From Drechmeria coniospora (Eukaryota > Ascomycota > Sordariomycetes > Hypocreales > Ophiocordycipitaceae): DNA of 64,000 nt. The notes below the pieces were generated by a model that saw nothing but the letters and a program-made list of their open reading frames with translations, was not told the origin of the DNA and ran no database searches. Each line of letters opens with the position of its first letter. The first letter of the stretch is position 1. Positions 56,203 to 64,000 of the stretch are shown in pieces. The position numbers and the translations under genes were made by a program. Where the stretch lies: the NCBI RefSeq assembly GCF_001625195.1, contig NC_054391.1, positions 7,141,157 through 7,205,156 of the forward strand. The letters are read 5' to 3'.

Positions 56203-56877
56203 CTAGTGCGACTGATTCTCGCTTTCTCGCTCTCGCTTCAGTGCCTGTTCGAGAAGGTCCCTGCTGCGGGCGACATTGGCGTCGAGCCGATTTATTTCGC
56301 TCATGGCCCTCGAAACGCAGGACATGATGACCTTTGTGCGCCAGAGGGCGGGGGTGGTGGTGGTGTCGATGCCGTTGAAGGTGGGCTGGGGCATGGTCCT
56401 ATTATCCATGTCGATCTTGGCCGCATCCGCGGCGGGGGCCGTCATGTTGGCGATCATGGCAGCGGCGTCATCGGGGGCGAGGATGCCGGGACGTTGGGTT
56501 GGATGGCTCGGAGAGGCCGGAGACTGGTCGTGGGGTACGGAGACGGGGGCGGCGAGGTCCATTTGCATGATGCGGACGCACTCGCGGCGGATGAGGTCGA
56601 GGGCGTTGGCGCGGACCTCGAGGGCGTGGGCTTCGAGAGTGGGAAGCGTTGCCTCGAGCGCCGCTACGCGGTTTGCCGGCGGGACGAAGGGTGGTAAGGC
56701 GGCGAGATCGTCTGCTGTCTTCGATATCGGTACGAAGATGGCGGGTGAGATGGATTGGAGCTCGCGGATCGGTTCGTCCGCTGCTTGTCTTTTCTCCGCC
56801 GCAGAGTCTCCCGCTGGTGCTTGGTGATGATGAGATTGAGCAGCGTGCTGCTGATTCTGGCCCCGTTCATTCATCAT
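56203..56877 (-). CDS. Hypothetical protein, 224 residues, C-terminal coiled coil
   Basis: Uninterrupted frame; I do not recognise the family. The N-terminus is Gln/His/Ala-rich and disordered. A middle helix (NRVAALEATLPTLEAHALEV continuing into LDLIRRECVRIMQMD) and a C-terminal helix (VSRAMSEINRLDANVARSRD, then LEQALKRERESE) flank a Pro/Ala/Met linker. The small two-helix layout is like subunits of coiled-coil assemblies (kinetochore, BLOC or Mediator type), but no motif chooses among them. The start could be either of two adjacent Met codons. Confidence 0.55.
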   Translation of the reverse strand: MMNERGQNQQHAAQSHHHQAPAGDSAAEKRQAADEPIRELQSISPAIFVPISKTADDLAALPPFVPPANRVAALEATLPTLEAHALEVRANALDLIRRECVRIMQMDLAAPVSVPHDQSPASPSHPTQRPGILAPDDAAAMIANMTAPAADAAKIDMDNRTMPQPTFNGIDTTTTPALWRTKVIMSCVSRAMSEINRLDANVARSRDLLEQALKRERESENQSH

Positions 56878-57850
56878 CCCGGCTGTCCCAAGCCTTCATT
56901 CAATCCCTCCCCGTTTCGGTTTTCTGTCGGGAGGGGTGGGAGGCGATGTTGTTACGCTGCGTGACAGAAGATGCAATCTAGGAGCGTGCCGCCCCTCGTC
57001 ATGGAGTATGATTTCAATGAGGGAGAACGTGCGAGAGAGAACGGGGCGGTAGCGTGGCTGCTGCTGCTGCTGATGCGGAGAGAGAGGCACGGAATGGATG
57101 GATGCCAACAGTGAGGTGAGGTGCAAGAGTCAAGTCTAGCTCGGACCCCGTATGAGGCGGAGAATTGTACTTTTTCAACATCGGCCATTCCCCCGCCACC
57201 ATACGAGCAAATGGCGTTACTGTGGGCACTAGTCCGCCGCTTTTCGACACTGCTAATTTTCATTTATTTAGGATCATGTCAACGTCTACACTTCGCAAAC
57301 TTCGTCTTTCCGTACGCCCACTGATCGTTTTCATCTCTATTGTCACATTGGAATAGGCGCGGCCCATCCGGCTTTCCACAATGATCAATAGTATGTAGCA
57401 TTCTCGGCATGTATGCCATTGCACATGAAATCAGGCCCCTTCCTTTCCTTCACGATGATTGCGCTCCTTTTGGCCCATGTTATCGGTAGCTGGTTCGCGA
57501 AGTGTCCGACCTCTCGGGTTCCCAATATGGCCTTGCCAACCCAGGTAGGTGGTAAGCGCAATGACACAGAACGCACCCAGATTGTCGGTCCGTGAACTGG
57601 GATGTTGGTGGGCATGGCCTTCACATTGCGGCTTCCTTCTTGTCCATGAACATTCCCCCTTCGTCTCCGTGGCAGGCCCGGATGCTCATATGTACGTATA
57701 CATATGTATGTATGCATGTAGATATATCATCAGGAGCGGCACCCGTGGTCCTGGTTGGAAGGTAGCCTCCTTCGGAGGAATTGGAATCGCTTCGACGACG
57801 GGGGGCGGGGCCTCGGACTCGAAATGTCGAGGGGTTGAACTGTCCGATCG
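56878..57850. other. Intergenic between the 224-residue gene and ATG37
   Basis: About 1 kb holding the promoter of the left gene and the terminator of the right gene. It includes CTG/CAG triplets near 57058-57072 and a short TATGTA alternation near 57690-57715. No gene was recognised. Confidence 0.4.
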
Positions 57851-58841
57851 TCATCGAGACGGCAGCACCATTCTGACGTATTCTCTGCCAATTTTCAGAG
57901 CCGCTCGCACCAAATCTTCCACCCTCCTGTCCTTGCGCCTGCGCAGCCATATTAAGATGATGGCAAGGATGACGCCGTCGATGGCGAGGTGCCGAAGGAT
58001 GAGCCACGTCACCCAGCCGAGCCATTTGGGGAAGCTGCGCGCCTTCTTTGACTTCCATTCTCTCCCCGTCACGATCTGCTCCCGAAGGGCGGCCACCTCG
58101 GCGGAGAGCTTCGTGATGCCCCGTTCCATCTTTCGCTGCCATCGATTGGTGCGACCACCCTCGGCATCGGCCATGTCCTCGAGATCCATCTGCCTCTGGG
58201 ACTCGAGCTCGGCCTCGCCTTGCTCGCTCATCGGCGTGAGCATCCTCATCGGGCCCTCGCTTCCGTCTATCGGTTGGAGGAAGCGCCGACCGGCTGCGGA
58301 ACCGGCTGCCTTGGGCGACGAGTCGGACGAGCTCGGGGAGTTGTGCTTGATTTGGTTCCAAACAAATTCGAGTTCCGTCACGAGTTCCGTCGCATCCCTA
58401 GCCAATTCTCGTTTAGCATTGCCCTGACGCAAGCCATAGCAGGTTCTTGGGAATCTCACGTCGTGGTTGCGTATCGATGCATCGTTTCGATCAGTGCCTC
58501 GACGTATCTCCGCTTCGCCTCGGTGCGGGCAAGTCCCTTTTGCGAGTTCCACGCATCCCACTTGTCCCGTTCGCGCTGGAGCTCTTCCGATGTCAGTCCG
58601 ACACCGTGTGTCGGCTGTTCCATGACACCGTCGACGTCACCCTCCATGGCCTGTTTGTAGAGGCCATAGAGACGGAGGCGGTCCGACGGCGGCGGCCGCG
58701 ATGCACCAGTCTTGGGTATCTTCTTGACCGTGTTGAGAGCGTGAACGAAGACACGATCTGAGCGGAGCCAACTGGTCAGCGTACAGACACTTCACCCTTG
58801 TGTGGAGGGTTTCCGTCACACGCACCAACCGAGTCGGCCAT
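57851..58841 (-). CDS. ATG37: Acyl-CoA-binding tail-anchored protein, Atg37/ACBD5 type
   Basis: Peroxisomal acyl-CoA-binding protein class; in yeast Atg37 takes part in pexophagy. Three exons on the minus strand: 58841-58826 (16 nt), 58757-58460 and 58397-57851; introns 68 nt (GTGCGT...CGCTCAG) and 62 nt (GTGAGA...GCTAAA...GGCTAG); 286 residues. The acyl-CoA-binding domain fills about residues 4-90: DRVFVHALNTVKKIPKTG, DRLRLYGLYKQAMEGDVDGV with the Tyr and Lys ligands, and ERDKWDAWNSQKGL with the Lys-Trp pair. A Ser-rich linker, a coiled coil (WQRKMERGITKLSAEVAALR) and a single membrane segment (HLAIDGVILAIILIWL) followed by RRRKDRR complete the layout, so the domain faces the cytosol. Atg37 versus a general long ACBP cannot be settled from sequence alone. 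Confidence 0.88.
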
Positions 58842-59583
58842 GGCGGCGGACTTGCCGAGCCCAGCTGGACGCCCGACGATGTGCTGCGTGTGTCAATATC
58901 GCGACGGAATCAAGAGGTAAGGGGTATGGCTGAGGCACGGCTGCGGGTGGGGGACGTGATTTCGATAGGCCAGCGGTTGAACGGTGACGAAGGTAGAAGA
59001 AAATGGCAATGGAGATGAAGGCCGTTTTCGTTTTGCGAGATTCCGAAAGGACTGACTGAGGCTGGAAAATGGTGTCCTGATTGAATGGGCGGTCGAATCT
59101 GTTCGTGATCGTGATCACTACCGTATCGGCGTTGGTGGGAGTGAATTATTGTGTTCTGAACGGTAACGAAGGCGCCGCTGATGGGCGAAAACGGCGTTTC
59201 GTGGTTGGCTGTGGCGGAATTTCGATAGTGCATGACGCTCATCACACAGGGGTTCCGGCCAATACGGCGGCGAGCCGAGGTATTACTGACAGCACAGTCT
59301 CGGGGTATGACCTCTCGCGCCTGCCGGGGCTCCACCTTTGGTGACGACAACAACATTAAAATAACGAGTTGTCTGTCCACGAGCACTTTCAAACCGGCAA
59401 TCAGAGACTGCAATTAGTATTCAGAGTATTGAAATTATGCTTCCTTCGACATTTTCGCCTCATCTTGTAGTACATTTCGTTCAGCTACACCTGCAACCAC
59501 ACCTACTTGGAAGAATTGTAGGACTTGCAATACTGAAGTGGACGTGCAGTCAAGCCGACATGGCCGCCTCATGTGCATCGCAA
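58842..59583. other. Intergenic between ATG37 and the RNase III gene
   Basis: This holds the ATG37 promoter and the RNase III terminator. Nothing else recognised; open frames on the plus strand lack protein-like composition. Confidence 0.4.
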
Positions 59584-60618
59584 TTACAAGTCCATGGCTG
59601 GCTCGGATTCTTGCGCTGTCATAAGAGCCTCCTGAAACGCCTTCTTCTTGCCCTCGTATACTCTCATTAGCTTCTTATTCTCAAGCGCCTGCGCTGCTGC
59701 TTTCTGGCCAGCTTCCTTTTTCTGCATTGCTGTTCCCGTTCCGAGATGCTTGTTTACCTCGCCCCATCCGTCCAGATAGACAGCGACTGTATATAGGGGC
59801 AGACCGTGGTCCTTGTCCTTCCTGTTGCCGGGAACATCCTCATACCGGATGGTAATACCCTTGACTCCGATGGTAGCCCTCAGCTTGTCCTTTGGGTTAA
59901 GGTCTGCCCCTCCCGGCCCGAGGCTCGGAGTCGTGGCCTTGGATGGTTGATTGGCCGCCTGTGCCTTTTCGTATTCTATAATGTGCTCCTTGATGGTTTG
60001 GCCCCAGAGGGTTCGGATCCAAGCCATGGCATTCCGTTTTCCATTTTCACCATCCGACGCGATCACAGCGCCAAAGTAAGCTTCGAACATATCGGCTTGC
60101 GTCTTGCAGAGATCCTTATCCTTCGAGCTGCCCCGGCCCAAACATCGCTCTTTGCCGAAGTCTGGCGGCAGATGGGCGCGAGCGGGCAGGCCGTACTTTC
60201 GAAAGTAGCCCGCAAGCGTCGTATTTCGAACCAGAATCTCGCGCAGTTGGGAGCACCGGCCTGCATGAGTGTGCGTAAAGGTTTGGAAGATCAGCCCGGT
60301 CGCGGCAAGCTCAATATACGCATCGCCCAGCCATTCGAGTCGTTCGTAGCTTTCTCCACGCCGACTGGCCCCGGGGTGTGTGAAAGCAGTCTTTTCCAGC
60401 TCCGGGTCAAGAATCTTAGGGAGGGGAGGGAGATGTCCGTCTATTTCCGACGATCTCCACGGAATAAAATCAGCCAGCGAAGGCATCGAGCGGAATGCGT
60501 CTGGCTCCCCTTTACTGTTATAGTTTGAACCTTCCTTTCTTTGCCTCTTGGCCTCGCCAGCTTCCGCCACTTCGAGACCGTTACTAGTAGTAAGACTGGC
60601 GGCTGGACGTTTGCTCAT
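59584..60618 (-). CDS. RNT1: Ribonuclease III, Rnt1/Pac1 type
   Basis: Double-stranded-RNA endonuclease of the kind that processes pre-rRNA, snRNA and snoRNA precursors in the nucleus. Single exon, 344 residues. The N-terminal 45 residues carry basic motifs (KRPAA, AKRQRKE). The RNase III signature ERLEWLGDAYIEL is at residues 92-104 with catalytic Glu and Asp, and the second pair sits in KTQADMFEAYFGAV (about 172-185). A linker leads to a dsRNA-binding domain at about 243-317 (PLYTVAVYLDGWGEVNKHLG, then QKKEAGQKAAAQALENKK). It has no helicase or PAZ domain, so it is not a Dicer. Length is slightly shorter than yeast Rnt1. Confidence 0.93.
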   Translation of the reverse strand: MSKRPAASLTTSNGLEVAEAGEAKRQRKEGSNYNSKGEPDAFRSMPSLADFIPWRSSEIDGHLPPLPKILDPELEKTAFTHPGASRRGESYERLEWLGDAYIELAATGLIFQTFTHTHAGRCSQLREILVRNTTLAGYFRKYGLPARAHLPPDFGKERCLGRGSSKDKDLCKTQADMFEAYFGAVIASDGENGKRNAMAWIRTLWGQTIKEHIIEYEKAQAANQPSKATTPSLGPGGADLNPKDKLRATIGVKGITIRYEDVPGNRKDKDHGLPLYTVAVYLDGWGEVNKHLGTGTAMQKKEAGQKAAAQALENKKLMRVYEGKKKAFQEALMTAQESEPAMDL

Positions 60619-61471
60619 TTTCGGAACCGCAAGCCTTGCCGGAATGAGGGGGGTATAGAGTCAAACCCCGGGGGCTGTACCTGGAATAGGCTTAAATGGA
60701 TGGGTATATCTCAACTCGATACCGACGTTCGCTCTGCGTGCTTTTGCGCTGGGAACGAAAATGCTTCTGTGACTATGGTTGAGTGTAATGAAGGTAAAAA
60801 AAGCCAACAGGTACCACTTCCGTCTGTAGATGCGTACGCATGTACGTAAATGACTTGCAAGAAAGAAAGAATGGATAGGTACGAGAAGTTCCTGGGTAGA
60901 TAGCAATTTCTACACCCTGGATTGTAGTATGGGTATGGAGTCATGCAATCATCCCCGTGAAAGAGGATATTGTGCAACAACTTTGGATTGTCAGCGATGA
61001 TGGAACTTGTTGTAGGTAAGTATCTACAGTTATTAGTAGGTTCCGAAGTACTCGAGTTAGTCATGAAGGTGTGCTGTACTTACGAAGTACTTGTAGCATA
61101 GCTGCGGTTCAGCGGATCTAGGGAGTACATGTACAACATAGGTACTTACTAGCATCTCAATGCGCACAGATCGGCACGTATCCGTACTTGTACTGTGCAT
61201 GTATCCAGTACAACTTACGGTACAAGTCCTGTACAGTACTGTGCAAGAAATATTACTTGTATCAATTGTTGCGATTTACGGAGTACTCCGTAAGTGCCAC
61301 AGTATTACGCTGGACCCACCCTCCTGGATGTGGCTGGTGGCCGACCTTGTCCCAGCCAACCAACCAGCTCAGAGGTACTCCGTCGTCCAACGTCAATTGA
61401 CCTCAAAAAACCAACTTCAGCTACACACCTAGAACCGCATCCACGGACGCATCCAGGAACCATCATGCAAA
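60619..61471. repeat. Divergent region between RNT1 and mS33 with palindromic motif cluster
   Basis: From about 61010 to 61300 the sequence is dense in GTACTT/AAGTAC words and contains a perfect 18-nt palindrome TTACGGAGTACTCCGTAA at 61276-61293. The flanks hold the two promoters. No gene recognised. Confidence 0.6.
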
Positions 61472-61967
61472 ATGAGTGTTCCCCGTGCGCGCCTTCTTGA
61501 CTTGATGAAGGTATCTTCCAGGGATAACCCGTATAGACCTCCAGCTCCAATCCTGTTGCTTACTGTCCTCAGGCACAATGCCAAGTCTTCGCCACGACGT
61601 ATAATCCTGAGGGGATTCGGATGGGCAATAAGGTGCTGCGACAACGATTAAAGGGACCTGCTGTTGCTGCCTACTATCCGAGGAAAACAGTAACCATAAA
61701 AGACGTGAAGCGCGAGTTTGGACCCGTCCTAGCAACCTGGGACAATTCAGAGGAGGATCGTTTCGAATATATTGATGAGTGCGACGAACCACCTGGAGAC
61801 AATTGCAGCGGCCACATACTGACAAAAGTTACAGGCTGAAGCAACGCGGAAAGAGTGCGCCCAAGAAGAAGAGAACCCCCCCTGGTTTGTTAACGCTCGT
61901 CCGAATATGTGGAGGTGTGCGATGCTAATGGCCGTTCGCAGTCGTGGTGGCTGGGAAAAAGCGATGA
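61472..61967 (+). CDS. RSM27: Mitochondrial small-subunit ribosomal protein mS33 (Rsm27)
   Basis: Component of the mitochondrial 37S subunit. Four exons: 61472-61510, 61573-61778, 61835-61884 and 61942-61967; introns 62, 56 and 57 nt with normal signals; 106 residues, the usual size. The protein begins SVPRARLLDLMKAQCQVFAT and continues YNPEGIRMGNKVLRQRLKGP, AVAAYYPRKTVTIKDVKREF and GPVLATWDNSEEDRFEYIDE, then LKQRGKSAPKKKRTPP and a basic end GKKR. Unspliced reading stops early at 61837-61839, so the gene is easily missed; the exon joins restore the expected C-terminus. The last intron is the least certain, since reading straight through would also give a short tail. Confidence 0.9.
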
Positions 61968-63160
61968 TGCGTGCCTTCGGTGCCGGCGACTAACGGACGA
62001 TGCCTTGCGTGACGGTGCATTTGGCGACTACTGGGCGACCTATCGAGTCTCGACATGACTTACTGTGCGAGAAGGAGTAGGCGATGGGGACGCCCAGGGA
62101 TAGACGGGACAGGTACCGTTTGGACGACCCTCAAACGAGATGGTGTATCTATACTCTACTCCTCCATTGGCATGGACCAAGCATGCCGTGTGTGACATCA
62201 TCTGGGGAAGAAAGGCTGCACGGCAGGACAAGACGGGTTGGCGAGGGACGTCACCTTGTTGCGACCCATCACATAGTTATACCTCAAGAGCGGTCCCTTG
62301 GGTCCATCACTTCGGGTGCCTTTACGCTCATAGGGATGCTCTGGGGATGATGGCTAGGCAACATAATCGCCGACCGTCTCGGTGCCAGCAATGAAACCTG
62401 ACCTGTCCGACTGACTTCCCAATGACGACCGGCCTCGTCTCGTCTGACCTGACGCAGGAATCAAGTATCGGTGAAGCTCAAAAAAGTCACATGCAGTTTG
62501 CCCATTCCGTCAAACTGGCTTCCTGGCAATGGATCATGTTGCAGGCAGCAGCAACCTGGCCTTGAAAACCCGCCATCGCAATGCTCGAGCATTGTTTAGG
62601 CGAGAAAATGACACCTGACCGGCGGCGAGCACTGAGGTTGGCGACTTCTCGTGCCTGCACACATTGAACCCCAAACAGTACCTACGTACCAGTACTTCCG
62701 GGTAGTATTGACGTACCAGAGTTACCTGTTCCGAACAGCACCCTTCCCCCGAGGGAAAATATCATCCTTCCTACATCGCCAACCTCGCTTGAGCCCGAAG
62801 CCGACGACGTAAATCCTGCCTTGTACGGCTAACCTGCCACCCGGGGGTAGCCTTGGGGCTTGCCGCAGTTGCCAGCTCTTGCCCGTCCGCTCTTTAGACC
62901 ACACCTTCTCTGCGACCGGTTGCATTGGCCGAGGTCGTCTTTCTCCAGCCTGCTTTGATCCAAGCTTCTTCCTTTCCCTTCAAACTCTTGCTTGTTTCAC
63001 ACCACCACCGTTCCCATCATTCTCACCACTCCCACCACTCCGACACCGCCACCGTCTTTGATCTCTTCTTGTTCCGTGATCTCGAACATTATATTGCTTC
63101 TTCTCTCTGTCACACGTCCGGTCTCGTCCAACTGCAGCCGCAGCGGGCACGACTTTTGCC
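61968..63160. other. Intergenic with promoter and leader of the right-edge gene
   Basis: Between mS33 and the right-edge gene. A few GTAC words occur near 62678-62712. From about 62920 to 63160 the plus strand is C/T-rich (TTCCCTTC, CACCACCACC), a typical leader. No gene recognised in 61968-62900. Confidence 0.45.
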
Positions 63161-64000
63161 ATGTCGACTGCCGAACCTTGCGCCACGACGGCTCGGCAGG
63201 GAGTCTTCGTTTCTAGCAGTACCTTCCATGAGGACGCCACCCCGCATGTTGATGATCGAAGTTCTGCTGCAGGGAATTCCGGCGTATGTTTCCGCACAAG
63301 CCCATCACCCCCGTTATTATGCTCTTATCCCAAATCGCCTGCCGTCTGCTGACGAAAGGCGACTATCAGGAGAGCGCCTCGAGTTCCTCGATGGCAACGA
63401 ACATTTCGGCTCTGTCAACCTCCAAGCTGGCCAACCAAGCAAATCAAAAGGTATGATCCCCTAACCGCCATAAGCTCAGCCGCCCCAAAGCCCGACTACT
63501 GGCCAGACACGTTCTCACAAGCAGACGCAGGAAATTTGCACGGCGGGGGACTCTTATCCGATGGATAAATTGCTCGCCAAGCTCACTGCTCAACAAACCG
63601 AAACCGGCCAGCAGAACGAGACCATCATTGCGGTCGACGAAGCCAGCGATTCCCACAAAGCATGCTCGGGAACTTTGGAACACGGTGCTTCAAGCAATTC
63701 CCTACCCGTCACGCCCGCCACGGACGCCTTCCCGACCACAGCTCCTAGCACGCGCCCTGCCAGCACGGCTCTAGACGACTCCCGTGTCGATAACGACGAG
63801 GTGCTGAGGCTGAAACTACAGCTTGCCCGGGCCCAAAGCCAAATCTCGAAACTCGACCACGAGCTGGCAAAAACCAGGTCGATCAAGGCGGATGCTGAAA
63901 CGCATGGAATCGTTCTTCCCCGAGCTTCCGCAGCCGCTTCTAGGGAGATGACGTGGGCCACTGCCGATGATGGCCAGTCGGACGCCAGTGACACCGCGGC
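63161..64000 (+). CDS. N-terminal part of a probable RNA-binding protein, cut by the window edge
   Basis: Exons 63161-63283, 63370-63450 and from about 63525 past the window end; introns of 86 nt (GTATGT...ACTATCAG) and about 74 nt (GTATGA...CAAGCAG). The encoded start is TARQGVFVSSSTFHEDATPH, then SSSMATNISALSTSKLANQA, TQEICTAGDSYPMDKLLAKL, SNSLPVTPATDAFPTTAPST and a helical DNDEVLRLKLQLARAQSQIS with SKLDHELAKTR. The Ser/Thr-rich N-terminus with one short coiled coil is what I remember from fungal Pumilio-type or RNP-type RNA-binding proteins. The binding domain would lie to the right and is not visible, so the assignment is weak. Confidence 0.5.

Overview
The window comes from a filamentous ascomycete, most likely a hypocrealean Sordariomycete. 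That is inferred from closest-family resemblance of the recognisable proteins, from short spliceosomal introns (about 47-110 nt, GTRNGY donors, CTRAC branch sites, YAG acceptors), and from intergenic DNA crowded with the palindromic word TACGGAGTACTCCGTA. There are no operons. Genes are single transcription units, most of them interrupted. All exon coordinates here were read from splice signals and frame continuity and have not been confirmed by RNA.

Left part (1-17.2 kb). Housekeeping genes are separated by motif-filled gaps. They are a charged coiled-coil protein (1580-3759), an AFF/Ebp1-like elongation-scaffold candidate (6533-8994), glyceraldehyde-3-phosphate dehydrogenase with a 5'UTR intron (10006-11236, minus), the GYF-domain U5 snRNP protein Lin1/CD2BP2 (13782-15218, minus) and the Cdc48 adaptor Ufd1 (15950-17229).

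Middle part (17.8-30.9 kb). This is the most unusual region: an array of small Myb/SANT-like proteins. The minus-strand arm (17819-22615) carries five first-half Myb modules. All have the same phase-2 donor at the same place in the fold, but only three matching second-half exons are present, so one locus has three possible first exons facing a single shared second exon. The plus-strand arm (25584-30847) carries four divergent small Myb-like genes with a different intron layout. A 3 kb gene-free stretch lies between the arms. The palindromic motif that fills other gaps is essentially absent here.

Right part (31.9-64 kb). A coiled-coil protein of unknown role (31921-33234) is followed by mitochondrial Hsp60, cofilin, Get5/Mdy2, the mitotic-exit GAP subunit Byr4/Bfa1, the rRNA methyltransferase Nop2, the end-joining factor XRCC4/Lif1, the AMPylator SelO, the 78 kDa subunit of complex I, an unrecognised 224-residue protein, the acyl-CoA-binding tail-anchored protein Atg37/ACBD5, an Rnt1-type RNase III, mitochondrial ribosomal protein mS33, and the 5' part of a probable RNA-binding protein cut by the window edge. 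Several of these start with extremely short coding exons (3, 11, 15, 16 and 24 nt).

No tRNA, rRNA, CRISPR array, transposase or insertion element was recognised.
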